Shown here in pieces: positions 7,027-14,983 of a stretch of 32,152 nt of DNA; the stretch's first letter is position 1; each line of letters opens with the position of its first letter. This DNA is from an uncultured bacterium (lineage in GTDB: Bacteria; Bacillota; Clostridia; Lachnospirales; Lachnospiraceae): contig CANDBT010000047.1 in NCBI GenBank assembly GCA_947383005.1, positions 1-32,152 of the forward strand, given 5' to 3'. The notes below the pieces were generated by a model. That model was not told the DNA's origin. It did not search any database and saw only the letters and a program-made list of their open reading frames with translations. Both the position numbers and the translations under genes were made by a program.

Positions 7027-8082
7027 ATGTTATTCGAAGGAAAAGTTTACGAAGAAGTTGGCGAATTGGGAAAAAGCAAAAACCAGCGGACGGTTCTTCT
7101 TCATCATGAGCAGGGAGAGTTTTTGGTTTATAAAGAGATATCAAGGGAAACGGCCCCGATTTTTCAAATGCTGAAAGAGCACCCCCATCCAAATATTGTT
7201 TCCGTATACAAAGTGAAGGCTGTGGACGAGGAAACTTGTGGTGTATTTATGGAATATATCATGGCGGATACGCTGGAAGACAGAATGGTGCAGAAAGGGA
7301 AAATACCGCTGAAGGAAGCGAAAAATATTATGCTCCAGCTTTGTTATGCCGTGTGGCACTATCAGCGGATGGGTATTGTCCATCGGGATTTGAAGCCGCT
7401 GAATATTTTGGTTTCACCGGAAGGGGCAGTAAAAATTACAGATTTCGGCATAGCGAGGACTTATAAAAAGGATCAAATCTGCGATACGCAATTTTTGGGG
7501 ACGGCAGGATATGCCGCGCCGGAACAGTTTGGATTTTCCCAAACCAGCCATAAGGCGGATATATATGCCCTGGGAGTCATTTTTAATCGTATGTTGACCG
7601 GAAAGATGCCCGTGGAAGAAGTATATAATGGGAATGAAAAGATAGCAGTTGTGATAAGGAAGTGTATCCGCATGTCTCCGGAAGAGCGATGCAGTTTGGA
7701 GGAGCTGGAGGAAGTTCTGGGAGGAAGGCGGTTAATCAAGAGGCCATGGGGGAAAAGGATACTCCGTTGTATTCCGGGGTTCCGGACGGGGAATAAGATA
7801 CATATGGCCTTAGCGATCGTTGAATATGGCTATATGAGTACGATCTATTTTATGGTAATTGTTTACTGCCGTAGTTTATTTGGCTTTTTCTTGTGGTTAT
7901 TGGGTTACCTGGTCAGTACTTTGGGGATAGGGTGGGTAGTAGGAAGTTTTGGGAAGGTTAGCTTCCTTTTGCATGTGGACAAGGGATTTGGGCGAATTTT
8001 TTTGGGGTTCGTTTATGGATGCCTGGGGATTTTTATTTGGTTCATCGGGATATTGTGCATTGGCGCCGGGATAGCATTATAA
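7027..8082 (+). CDS. Membrane Hanks-type serine/threonine protein kinase
   Basis: The 351-residue protein has a GGGAG site before its ATG. Residues about 1-230 form a eukaryote-like kinase domain: candidate ATP lysine K36 (FLVYKEI), catalytic loop HRDLKPLN at 119-126, DFG at 139-141, APE at 164-166 and DIYALGV in helix F. The glycine-rich loop is poorly conserved (GELGKSKN), so nucleotide binding may be atypical. Residues about 255-350 contain three or four membrane helices instead of the extracellular PASTA repeats of PknB-type kinases. It should phosphorylate Ser/Thr on cytoplasmic partners. The neighbouring wall-binding and YARHG proteins and the HTH protein at 2544 are candidate partners by context only. 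Confidence 0.88.
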   Translation: MLFEGKVYEEVGELGKSKNQRTVLLHHEQGEFLVYKEISRETAPIFQMLKEHPHPNIVSVYKVKAVDEETCGVFMEYIMADTLEDRMVQKGKIPLKEAKNIMLQLCYAVWHYQRMGIVHRDLKPLNILVSPEGAVKITDFGIARTYKKDQICDTQFLGTAGYAAPEQFGFSQTSHKADIYALGVIFNRMLTGKMPVEEVYNGNEKIAVVIRKCIRMSPEERCSLEELEEVLGGRRLIKRPWGKRILRCIPGFRTGNKIHMALAIVEYGYMSTIYFMVIVYCRSLFGFFLWLLGYLVSTLGIGWVVGSFGKVSFLLHVDKGFGRIFLGFVYGCLGIFIWFIGILCIGAGIAL

Positions 8083-8119
8083 AAAAGGTCAAAAATCTCG
8101 CAAGCGGGGGGGCTTAGAG

Positions 8120-8153
8120 CCTGTGGCAAACCGCAGGTTATTTAATATTTTTC
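8120..8153 (+). terminator. Probable terminator between convergent kinase and MscS genes
   Basis: CCTGTGG (8120-8126) pairs with CCGCAGG (8131-8137), one pair being G-U, with a CAAA loop and an AT-rich tail ending TATTTTT. It lies in the 55-bp convergent gap and its tail overlaps the end of the MscS gene. Confidence 0.5.
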
Positions 8154-9082
8154 CCGTTTTTCCTGTGATCAGCGTTCATGCGTATTTCCAGTTGTTTTAT
8201 CGGAATTTTAATGCCTTCTTCATCAAACCGGAGTTTGACGGATTCGATGATATCCCATCGGGTGTTCCAGTAATCTTCGGTTTTTATCCAGCCTCTCATG
8301 CCGATTACAACAGCATTTTCACCCAAATTTTTTACAAATACCATGGTTTTTTCATCTTTCATCACCTGGGGATGGGAGATTAAAATTACCTGGAGGATTT
8401 CTTTTGCTTTTCTTAAGTCAGAGTCATAATCGATTTGAATTTCCAAATCCAGTTGCCGTTTGTTTTCGGCGGTTGTGTTGATCAAAATAGCGTTGGCTAT
8501 GGTTCCATTGGGAATAATGACTTTTTGGTTGTCCACAGTGTCCAAAGTCGTGTATACCAGCCCGATATTATGTACGGTGCCTTGGACATCATTGCAGATA
8601 ATGTAGTCATTTTCGATGAAGGGGCGTGTGAGGAGGATTAAAATTCCCCCGGCAACATTGGCCAGGCTTTCTTTTAACGATAAGCCTACAGCCAGGCCGG
8701 CTGAACCCAGCAGGGCAATAATGGATGTGGAAGGAATGCCCAGGTTGTCTGCCGCGATAAAAAATACCAATATATACATGAGGGATTGGGTGATAATCAG
8801 CAGAAACCGGCACACATGGGAATCCAGCTTCATCTGGACAAACGTCTTGTTTAACCCTTTGAGGATCAAACGGGACAGCCGCATGCCGATGAAAATGATT
8901 AGCAAGGCGACCAGAATCCGGCATAAAAACTCTTCCAAGTTAGGCGTCCAGCCCTTAAGTGCCTGCAAAAACCAATTAGGTTCCAGTACTAATATGTCAT
9001 CCGTTGGTTGTATAAGCGTCTGGGAGCCGGATGAGTGGAGATGGCAATTAAAGGTAATGATATGAATTAATGTGTTGAACAT
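8138..9082 (-). CDS. MscS-family mechanosensitive ion channel
   Basis: A 314-residue inner-membrane channel that would open under osmotic downshock and release small solutes. The start is ATG 9082 with GGAGG three bases upstream. An N-terminal non-conserved segment (1-50) is followed by helices near 52-72 and 90-112. The pore-lining TM3 is at about 122-150 (GSAGLAVGLSLKESLANVAG, then GILILLTRPF), with the Gly/Ala packing typical of MscS. The soluble beta domain follows (VQGTVHNIGLVYTTLDTVDN, then IIPNGTIANAILIN) and an alpha/beta C-terminal domain ends near 295. The length is normal for the small MscS type. It stands alone. Confidence 0.92.
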   Translation of the reverse strand: MFNTLIHIITFNCHLHSSGSQTLIQPTDDILVLEPNWFLQALKGWTPNLEEFLCRILVALLIIFIGMRLSRLILKGLNKTFVQMKLDSHVCRFLLIITQSLMYILVFFIAADNLGIPSTSIIALLGSAGLAVGLSLKESLANVAGGILILLTRPFIENDYIICNDVQGTVHNIGLVYTTLDTVDNQKVIIPNGTIANAILINTTAENKRQLDLEIQIDYDSDLRKAKEILQVILISHPQVMKDEKTMVFVKNLGENAVVIGMRGWIKTEDYWNTRWDIIESVKLRFDEEGIKIPIKQLEIRMNADHRKNGKNIK

Positions 9083-9118
9083 ATTTCCTCCATTTGCTGG
9101 TTTTAAAGTTTAGGGGGC

Positions 9119-9166
9119 ATTGTCCGCCGTAGACGGGCAAGAAGATGCCGTCTGAACGGATACATA
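9119..9166 (+). repeat. Palindrome family 1, copy
   Basis: AGACGGGCAAGAAGATGCC pairs back on GTCTGAACGG; outer arms TGTCCG/CGGATACA also pair. It shares GGGCAAGAAGATGC with the copy at 14733 and lies upstream of the MscS start. Confidence 0.65.
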
Positions 9167-9201
9167 TTGTATTATATAGGTTGGGAGGAAAATAATCAAT
9201 A

Positions 9202-9260
9202 TTATAGGAAGCAAAACCTGCTTCCTATAATCGGATTTGCGGCTCAGAGGACAGCGCCTT
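9202..9260 (+). repeat. Multi-hairpin repeat family 2, copy 1
   Basis: A perfect 11-bp hairpin (TTATAGGAAGC at 9202-9212 with GCTTCCTATAA at 9220-9230) is followed by TCGGATTTGCGGC and a weak GGC...GCGCC hairpin. The block matches the copies at 13342 and, inverted, at 14634. It lies downstream of the reverse-strand CAP gene and could end its transcript. Confidence 0.7.
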
Positions 9261-9303
9261 ATTGTAGAAATATTGATTTTTGCAACAGCTTCGTGCCTAC
9301 AAT
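9261..9303 (-). repeat. Partial copy of the GCTGTTGCAAAA hairpin element
   Basis: The reverse complement of 9261-9289 reads GCTGTTGCAAAAATCAATAT then TTCTACAAT, almost identical to 14866-14896. ATTGTAG (9261-9267) and CTACAAT (9297-9303) close a stem around it. It is fused to repeat family 2. Confidence 0.6.
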
Positions 9304-9329
9304 TTATTTACTCATGTGTGCCATACGGA

Positions 9330-10097
9330 TTAACGAATAAATAGTTGCTCCCAATAATCAACACCAGCAGCGTTTCGATAATGGCCGACAGCTATAGAGG
9401 TATAATCATTGCTTAGGATATTCGCTCTATGGCCGGAACTGTTCATCCAGGCGTTCATTGCCTGAGCGGGAGTTTTTTGACCGTAGGCGATATTTTCCCC
9501 GGCTGATTGATAGTTTATGCCAGCGGATGTAAGAGCGGTAGAAAAATAACTGCCATTGGGGCGGGTGTGGGAAAAGGATTTTTCCAGTTCAAGAACCCGG
9601 ACTTGGGCGGCTTGTTCCGCTTTGGTATTGACCGACAGGGCTTTTAAACCGGCCTTAGCCCGTTCTTCGTTGACTAATTTGACAATTTGTGTGGTATAAT
9701 CACTTTGGCTACCGTTGTCTGGCAATTCCGGATTTTCCTGATCCGGTACATCAGGGATGTTTTGGTCAGGAACATTTATATCAGGTATATTTATACCAGG
9801 TATATTGGGAATGCCAGTATTGCCTTGATTTGGGCAAGATGGCTTCATGGGTTGAAACTGGATATTTCCAGGGCAAGAAAAATTTGGATATTTATTGCAC
9901 CCTCCCGAAAAACTTCCTTGTAATTGATTGAGAATATTCTGAATATTATCGGCGTTTTCACCGCAATTTCCGCCGATAACGAAGGCCTGTCCGCCAGGGA
10001 AAGTATATGTATTCATTCCGGCTGCGTAGGTAGTTGTTGTCATGGAGCCGGCGAAAAGGACTGCTGCGGTGCATGCGTAAATTGGTAATTTCCTCAT
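9330..10097 (-). CDS. Secreted CAP (SCP/PR-1/Ag5)-domain protein
   Basis: A 255-residue secreted protein with an AAGGAGG site before ATG 10097. Residues 1-25 are a signal peptide (IYACTAAVLFAGSMTTTTYA). Residues 26-85 are Cys-, Gly- and Asn-rich. Residues about 85-130 are a Pro/Asp/Ile linker with short repeats (INIPDINVPDQNIPDVPDQ). Residues about 133-255 are the CAP domain: LVNEERAKAGLKAL, the SHTRPNG strand with the conserved His, SAGENIAYG, WMNSSGHRANILS with the second conserved His, and a C-terminal YWEQLF strand. This is the usual bacterial YkwD-like CAP arrangement. The function of such proteins is not settled. It is a single gene. Confidence 0.9.
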   Translation of the reverse strand: MRKLPIYACTAAVLFAGSMTTTTYAAGMNTYTFPGGQAFVIGGNCGENADNIQNILNQLQGSFSGGCNKYPNFSCPGNIQFQPMKPSCPNQGNTGIPNIPGINIPDINVPDQNIPDVPDQENPELPDNGSQSDYTTQIVKLVNEERAKAGLKALSVNTKAEQAAQVRVLELEKSFSHTRPNGSYFSTALTSAGINYQSAGENIAYGQKTPAQAMNAWMNSSGHRANILSNDYTSIAVGHYRNAAGVDYWEQLFIR

Positions 10098-10207
10098 GTT
10101 GATTTCCTCCTTATGTTCTCATGCAAAATATTACATTTCTGTTACAAAAACATCATAACACATAATTCATGGAAAATAACTAGTAGATTGCTGGGAAAAT
10201 GAGGAGA

Positions 10208-10234
10208 CCCCGGAGGACTTTCGTCCTGCCGGGG
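10208..10234. other. Strong GC-rich hairpin in a divergent gap
   Basis: CCCCGG-AGGAC pairs with GTCCT-G-CCGGGG around a TTTC loop, in an otherwise AT-rich 354-bp gap between the divergent CAP and ppaC genes. No T-run follows on either strand, so it is not a standard terminator. The remaining gap holds only AT-rich promoter-like sequence, including TATAAT near 10393. Confidence 0.45.
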
Positions 10235-10451
10235 CAATTATGAAAAATCTATGTGCAATTTGACTATTAAGCTTGAATGTTTTTTTTTGATTTCTATATA
10301 AATAGTATAAAAAACATATATGAACAAAATATGAACTCATTATGAATAGATTGTAACGGTTTTTCATCTTCCTTTTTTTCTAAAAATCCTTTATAATTAT
10401 AATTAACTGTATCTTTGATATGGATGAATAGATTTATGGGAGGAAAGCATA

Positions 10452-12122
10452 ATGCCAGGCGAACAAAAAAGAAAAATTATTGTGGTTGGCCACAAAAATC
10501 CAGATACGGATTCTATCTGTTCTGCTATCTGTTATGCAAGACTGAAACGGGAAGTAACCGGAAGGGAATATGAGCCGAGGCGGGCGGGACAGATTAATGA
10601 GGAAACTCAGTTTGTATTGGAGTATTTTGGTGCGGAGGCACCAGGCTTGTTGAAAGACGTAAAAACTCAGGTAAAGGATATTGAAATTCGGGAAACAAAA
10701 GGGGTAAGCAAGGGGATTTCGTTAAAACAGGCTTGGAGTCTGATGCAGAAAGCCAATGTGGTAACTCTCCCGGCTGTCAGTGATGATGGTGTGCTGGAAG
10801 GGCTGATTACTGTGGGGGATATTACCAATTCTTATATGAATGTGTATGACAGCAGTATTCTGTCTAAAGCGCGGACGAAGTATAATAATATAGTGGAAAC
10901 ATTGGAGGGAGTAGTAGTAGTTGGCGATGGAGAGGCATATTTTGAACAGGGAAAAGTGCTTGTTGCTGCTGCTAATCCGGATATTATGGAATATTATATT
11001 TCTCCACATGATTTGGTTATTTTGGGAAATCGATATGAGTCTCAGCTTTGCGCGATTGAGATGGAAGCAGACTGCATTATTATCTGTGAAGGCGCAGGGG
11101 CTTCTATGACGATAAGCAAATTGGCTCAGGAAAAAGGATGTACGGTGCTTACGACTCCCTATGATACATATACGGCGGCTCGATTGATCAATCAAAGTAT
11201 GCCAATCAGTTATTTTATGCGGACGGATAAATTGATTACGTTTGAAGAAACGGATTTTATCGATGAAATTAAAGAAGTTATGGCGAATAAACGTCATCGT
11301 GATTTTCCGGTTCTGGATAAGGAAGGCAAATATAAGGGGATGATTTCCCGGCGGAATTTGCTTGGAGCCAAGGGAAAACCCATTATTTTGGTGGACCATA
11401 ATGAGAGAAATCAGGCAGTTAATGGTATTGAAGATGCAGAAATTTTAGAAATTATTGATCATCACAAATTGGGTACCGTAGAAACGATTTCGCCGGTATT
11501 TTTCCGTAATCAGCCTGTAGGCTGTACAGGGACGATTGTATATCAAATGTATAAGGAAAATCAGATAGAGGTAGATCGGCAGACAGCGGGATTGTTATGC
11601 AGCGCGATTATTTCCGATACGCTTTTGTTCCGTTCACCAACATGCACGGAGGCAGATCGCAAAGCGGCGATGGATTTGGCCGGGATTGCGGAAGTGGATA
11701 TTGAGAAATATGCCGGTGAGATGTTTGTAGCTGGCAGTAATCTTAAAGGAAAAAGTGATGAAGAGATATTTTATCAGGACTTTAAGCAATTCAGTGCGGG
11801 AAAGATATCTTTTGGCGTAGCTCAGATTACTTCTCTTAACGCAGAGGAGCTGGCAGATTTAAAAGAGCGGATGATTCCATATCTGCATAAAGTTCACAGT
11901 ACTCATAAAGTAGATATGCTGTTCTTTATGCTGACCAATATCCTTTCGGAGTCTACAGAGCTACTGTGTGAAGGCAACGGGGCCAAAAATCTGATTTGTA
12001 CCGCTTATCATCTGGAAATGGATGATGAGAAAGAGCAGTCAGAGGGGGCTGTACATTTACCAGGTGTAGTTTCCCGCAAAAAGCAGTTGATCCCAGAGAT
12101 TATGATAGCTTGTGAGATGTAA
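10452..12122 (+). CDS. ppaC: CBS/DRTGG-containing manganese-dependent family II inorganic pyrophosphatase
   Basis: This 556-residue enzyme hydrolyses pyrophosphate to phosphate in the cytoplasm. The DHH-family catalytic domain is split: GHKNPDTDS at 13-21 binds Mn; a regulatory insert with two CBS domains (about 70-130 and 250-305) around a DRTGG-like domain (about 135-245) follows; then VDHN at 314-317 and IDHH at 335-338 complete the active site. The DHHA2 domain occupies the C-terminus (SNLKGKSDEEIFYQDFKQF). CBS inserts in this family bind adenine nucleotides and tune activity. Length and order are as expected. A GGGAGGAAAG site precedes the ATG. It heads a run of four metabolic genes. Confidence 0.95.
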   Translation: MPGEQKRKIIVVGHKNPDTDSICSAICYARLKREVTGREYEPRRAGQINEETQFVLEYFGAEAPGLLKDVKTQVKDIEIRETKGVSKGISLKQAWSLMQKANVVTLPAVSDDGVLEGLITVGDITNSYMNVYDSSILSKARTKYNNIVETLEGVVVVGDGEAYFEQGKVLVAAANPDIMEYYISPHDLVILGNRYESQLCAIEMEADCIIICEGAGASMTISKLAQEKGCTVLTTPYDTYTAARLINQSMPISYFMRTDKLITFEETDFIDEIKEVMANKRHRDFPVLDKEGKYKGMISRRNLLGAKGKPIILVDHNERNQAVNGIEDAEILEIIDHHKLGTVETISPVFFRNQPVGCTGTIVYQMYKENQIEVDRQTAGLLCSAIISDTLLFRSPTCTEADRKAAMDLAGIAEVDIEKYAGEMFVAGSNLKGKSDEEIFYQDFKQFSAGKISFGVAQITSLNAEELADLKERMIPYLHKVHSTHKVDMLFFMLTNILSESTELLCEGNGAKNLICTAYHLEMDDEKEQSEGAVHLPGVVSRKKQLIPEIMIACEM

Positions 12123-12183
12123 ATGGATGGATACTTTAAAGGATTGATTTTGCAGATTTATTTGCCAGGCAGGGGGAAAAGAG

Positions 12184-12840
12184 ATGATGAAGGATGGCAA
12201 AGACGTGAGCAAAAGAAAAGATAATTACTCCAATACGGGGAAAAAGGTAAAAAAAGCGATAAATAGAGACATGAATCAAAGGCAGATATTAAAGCCTGGC
12301 AATATGCTGTATCCGCTTCCTGTGGTGATGGTCAGTTGCGGGCGGCCGGGAGAAAAACCGAATATCATTACTATAGCGTGGACAGGGACAGTCTGTTCTG
12401 ATCCGCCTATGTTATCAATATCGGTGCGTCCGGAGCGCTATTCTTATGAGATAATTCGGGAAACAGGTGAGTTTGTGGTAAATTTGGTTAATAAAGATTT
12501 GACATTTGCCGTGGATTATTGCGGGGTTAAATCCGGACGGGATGTGGATAAGTTTCAGCAGATGAAACTTACTCCTCTGCCTTCCAGAAAAATAGCTGCG
12601 CCAGGTATCAGAGAAAGTCCGGCCAGTTTGGAATGTCAGACTGTACAGATGCTTCATTTGGGAAGTCACGATATGTTTTTGGCAAAAATTGTAGCGGTAA
12701 CAGCGGAGGGCCGGTATTTTGATGAAAAAGGGAAATTTCATCTCAATAGTTGCGGTTTAATCAATTATTCCCATGGTGAATATTTTGCAATGGGAACAAA
12801 GTTGGGAAGTTTTGGCTATTCCGTGAGAAAGAGGATTTAA
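12184..12840 (+). CDS. Flavin reductase-like FMN-binding protein
   Basis: A 218-residue protein of the split-barrel flavin reductase family, which binds FMN and either reduces it or uses it as a cofactor. Residues 1-35 are an extra basic leader. The domain begins at ILKPGNMLYPLPVVMVSC, continues with NIITIAWTGTVCSDPPMLSI and SVRPERYSYEIIRETGEFVV (the FMN phosphate region), and closes with LINYSHGEYFAMG. A GGGGGAAAAG site precedes the ATG. It lies 61 bases after ppaC and two bases before the shikimate kinase-like gene, so co-transcription is likely. The partner and substrate are unknown. Confidence 0.88.
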   Translation: MMKDGKDVSKRKDNYSNTGKKVKKAINRDMNQRQILKPGNMLYPLPVVMVSCGRPGEKPNIITIAWTGTVCSDPPMLSISVRPERYSYEIIRETGEFVVNLVNKDLTFAVDYCGVKSGRDVDKFQQMKLTPLPSRKIAAPGIRESPASLECQTVQMLHLGSHDMFLAKIVAVTAEGRYFDEKGKFHLNSCGLINYSHGEYFAMGTKLGSFGYSVRKRI

Positions 12841-12842
12841 AA

Positions 12843-13370
12843 ATGAGTTCAGCAAAGAAAACAAATATTACATTGATTGGAATGCCGGCATCAGGAAAGA
12901 GTACTATAGGAGTTCTGTTGGCAAAACGATTAGGTTATTCTTTTATTGATGGGGATATTGTGATCCAGGAAAAGACGGGAAAACTGCTGAAGGAAATTAT
13001 TGCCGAAGAGGGTTTGGATGGTTTTTTACAGATAGAAGATCAGGTTAATCGTGAATTAAATGTGGTACATACAGTAATTGCGCCGGGGGGAAGCATAATT
13101 TATGGAGAAAAGGCCATGGCTCATTTGAAAGAAATCAGTGAAATCGTCTATTTGAAACTGGATTTCGAAGATGTGCAACGGCGATTGGGAGACTTGACCG
13201 ATCGCGGAGTGGCTCTACGGGATGGGATGACTTTGCGGCAGTTGTATGAAGAACGGGTCCCTTTGTATGAACGGTATGCGGATATTACAGTCAAGGAATC
13301 CGATAGAGGGCCGGGTGCGGTGGTAGACGAACTTAGGAATATTATTGGAAGCAAAAACGGTTTTCTATAA
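12843..13370 (+). CDS. Shikimate kinase-like P-loop kinase with altered substrate site
   Basis: The 175-residue protein has the shikimate kinase fold: Walker A GMPASGKST at 13-21, FIDGD at 34-38, a PGGS loop at 81-84, a lid (LTDRGVALRDG) and ERVPLYERYADITV near 140-155. Family members that phosphorylate shikimate normally carry FRxxE and a GGG loop; here the positions read F61-L62-Q63-I64-E65 and APGGS, so the shikimate-contacting arginine is absent. The acceptor may therefore be different. No other aromatic-pathway gene is in the window. The last seven or so codons (GSKNGFL) are made by a copy of repeat family 2, meaning the original C-terminus was replaced or extended. Confidence 0.8.
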   Translation: MSSAKKTNITLIGMPASGKSTIGVLLAKRLGYSFIDGDIVIQEKTGKLLKEIIAEEGLDGFLQIEDQVNRELNVVHTVIAPGGSIIYGEKAMAHLKEISEIVYLKLDFEDVQRRLGDLTDRGVALRDGMTLRQLYEERVPLYERYADITVKESDRGPGAVVDELRNIIGSKNGFL

Positions 13371-13405
13371 TCGGATTTACGGCGCCAAGGACGCGCCTTT
13401 TATCA
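13342..13405 (+). repeat. Multi-hairpin repeat family 2, copy 2, overlapping a gene end
   Basis: TTATTGGAAGCAAAAACGG and its partial complement TTTTCTATAA form the first hairpin; TCGGATTTACGGCGC-CAAGGAC-GCGCC forms the second. About 60 bases match copy 1 (9202) in order. The stop codon of the kinase-like gene (13368-13370) lies within it, and the apgM ribosome site follows directly. Confidence 0.75.
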
Positions 13406-13424
13406 TAAGGCATAGGAGGATATT

Positions 13425-14627
13425 ATGAAGTATATTGTAATGTTGGGAGATGGAATGGCGGATTATCCTATTGAGAGTTTAGGCGGAAAAACGCCGTTGC
13501 AAGTGGCGAAAAAACCGAATATAGACAGATTGGCCAGGCAGGGTCAGCTTGGTATGGTAAAAACGGTACCAGACGGAATGAAACCAGGGAGTGATGTGGC
13601 TAATTTGGCGGCTATGGGTTATGATCCGCAAAAGTGTTATACAGGCCGCTCTCCTCTGGAAGCAGTCAGTATCGGCATTCATATGTCAGACGTGGATGTG
13701 GCTTTTCGCTGTAATCTGGTTACTTTATCTGATGAAGAGGATTATGCGCAAAAGACAATGCTGGATTACAGTTCCGGAGAAATTACGACGGCAGAGGCGG
13801 CAGAGCTGATAAAAACGGTTGAAGAAGCGTTTCATTCTGATGAACTTTCTTTCTATTCAGGAATTAGCTATCGTCATTGCATGATTTGGCGGGGAGGACC
13901 TGTGGGGCTGAATTTGACCCCTCCTCACGATATTTCTGATAAAAGAGTGACCGAACATTTACCAGGGAATCCCGTAATATTGGATTTGATGCGCCGTAGC
14001 TATGATTTGTTGAAAGGGCATCCGGTTAATCAGGCCCGGAAAGCGCGTGGTTTGAATCCGGCTAATTCTATTTGGCTGTGGGGAGAAGGAACAAAACCCT
14101 CGATTTCCTCTTTTACTGATACTTATGGAGTCAAAGGTTCGGTGATATCGGCAGTAGACTTGATAAAAGGCATTGGCATATGTGCAGGAATGAAGGTTAT
14201 TGAGGTGGAGGGGGCTACCGGAAATATTGACACAAATTTTAAAGGAAAAGGTGAAGCCGCGCTTAAAACTTTGCTGGATGGCCAAGATTTGGTTTATATC
14301 CATGTGGAAGCGCCGGATGAGTGCGGTCATCATGGGGATATTGAAGGGAAAATTCATGCAATCGAATATATAGATGAGCAGATTGTCGGGCCACTTTTGT
14401 CTGGGCTTGAGGCAGCGGGGGAGGAGTATTCGATTTTGGTTATGCCGGATCATCCCACACCGATTGCTGTAAAAACCCATGTGTCCGATCCGATTCCGTA
14501 TCTCTTATATCGGAGCAATAAACCTTTGGATTCGGGTATTACAACTTACACAGAGGAAACGGCTGCCGGCACCAGAAATTATGAAGAGCATGGATATAAG
14601 CTGATGAAGCTGCTGTTGGAGCAATAA
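13425..14627 (+). CDS. apgM: Cofactor-independent phosphoglycerate mutase, ApgM type
   Basis: A 400-residue glycolytic enzyme of the alkaline-phosphatase superfamily that interconverts 3- and 2-phosphoglycerate. The start has AGGAGG seven bases before the ATG. Metal and catalytic motifs are visible: MLGDGMADYPIESLGGKTPL at 6-25, the phospho-acceptor serine in GSDVANLAAMGYDP near 64, HVEAPDECGHHGD near 297 and VMPDHPTP near 346. The length agrees with the archaeal-type (ApgM) branch, which is shorter than GpmI. It closes the ppaC run; repeats of families 2 and 1 lie directly after its stop. Some members of this branch have been called homoserine kinases in error. Confidence 0.93.
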   Translation: MKYIVMLGDGMADYPIESLGGKTPLQVAKKPNIDRLARQGQLGMVKTVPDGMKPGSDVANLAAMGYDPQKCYTGRSPLEAVSIGIHMSDVDVAFRCNLVTLSDEEDYAQKTMLDYSSGEITTAEAAELIKTVEEAFHSDELSFYSGISYRHCMIWRGGPVGLNLTPPHDISDKRVTEHLPGNPVILDLMRRSYDLLKGHPVNQARKARGLNPANSIWLWGEGTKPSISSFTDTYGVKGSVISAVDLIKGIGICAGMKVIEVEGATGNIDTNFKGKGEAALKTLLDGQDLVYIHVEAPDECGHHGDIEGKIHAIEYIDEQIVGPLLSGLEAAGEEYSILVMPDHPTPIAVKTHVSDPIPYLLYRSNKPLDSGITTYTEETAAGTRNYEEHGYKLMKLLLEQ

Positions 14628-14633
14628 TATAAC

Positions 14634-14723
14634 TTATCGGAAATTGCAAAGTGATTTCCGATAAAAGGCGCGTCTTATGCGCCGTAAATCCGATTACAGG
14701 GTTCGCGGAGCGGTTCCTGTAAT
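14634..14723 (-). repeat. Multi-hairpin repeat family 2, copy 3 (inverted, most complete)
   Basis: Three successive hairpins are visible: TTATCGGAAAT with ATTTCCGATAA (14634-14664), GGCGC with GCGCC (14668-14684) and ATTACAGG with CCTGTAAT (14693-14723). Read in reverse it matches copies 1 and 2 through TCGGATTTACGGCGC and GCGCCTTTTATC. It starts six bases after the apgM stop and may act as its terminator. Confidence 0.75.
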
Positions 14724-14732
14724 AGATTATCA

Positions 14733-14774
14733 TAACAGTTCAGATGGGCAAGAAGATGCTTATCTGAATGGTTA
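14733..14774 (+). repeat. Palindrome family 1, copy
   Basis: TAACAGTTCAGATGGGCA (14733-14750) pairs imperfectly with TGCTTATCTGAATGGTTA (14757-14774) around AAGAAGA. This is the most symmetric short copy. It abuts family 2 copy 3. Confidence 0.75.
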
Positions 14775-14859
14775 AAGTATATCAAGTATAATTATCGCCG
14801 GTATTTACAATTAATGTTACGGATTAGTTGTTTATATCGGCTTTTTCGTATTTTATTAT

Positions 14860-14964
14860 AGTGGGGCTGTTGCAAAATTCAGTATTTCTACAATATATGG
14901 CAAGAGTACGCGTGACTTCTATGCCATATATTGTATACGTCTGTTATTTTGCAACAGCTCCACT
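14860..14964. repeat. 105-bp near-complete hairpin element with GCTGTTGCAAAAT ends
   Basis: The ends AGTGGGGCTGTTGCAAAAT and ATTTTGCAACAGCTCCACT are inverted with one mismatch, and an inner stem ACAATATATGGCA/TGCCATATATTGT (14890-14902 with 14922-14934) continues the fold. It has no coding capacity. The end sequence resembles terminal repeats of several insertion sequences (TGTTGCAAA), so a miniature transposable element is likely. A partial copy lies at 9261-9289. Confidence 0.7.
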
Positions 14965-14983
14965 GTAATTCCTCCGGGGGGAT

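Noticed and set aside
6598-7192. Three overlapping reverse-strand open frames upstream of and into the kinase gene
   Set aside because: No ribosome sites, low-complexity hydrophobic translation, and overlap with a clear kinase gene and its leader.
10208-10234. Riboswitch for the GC-rich hairpin
   Set aside because: The hairpin stands alone; no conserved riboswitch core such as GEMM could be matched.
10722-11399. 225-codon reverse open frame
   Set aside because: Lies wholly inside ppaC in the opposite frame and has no family features.
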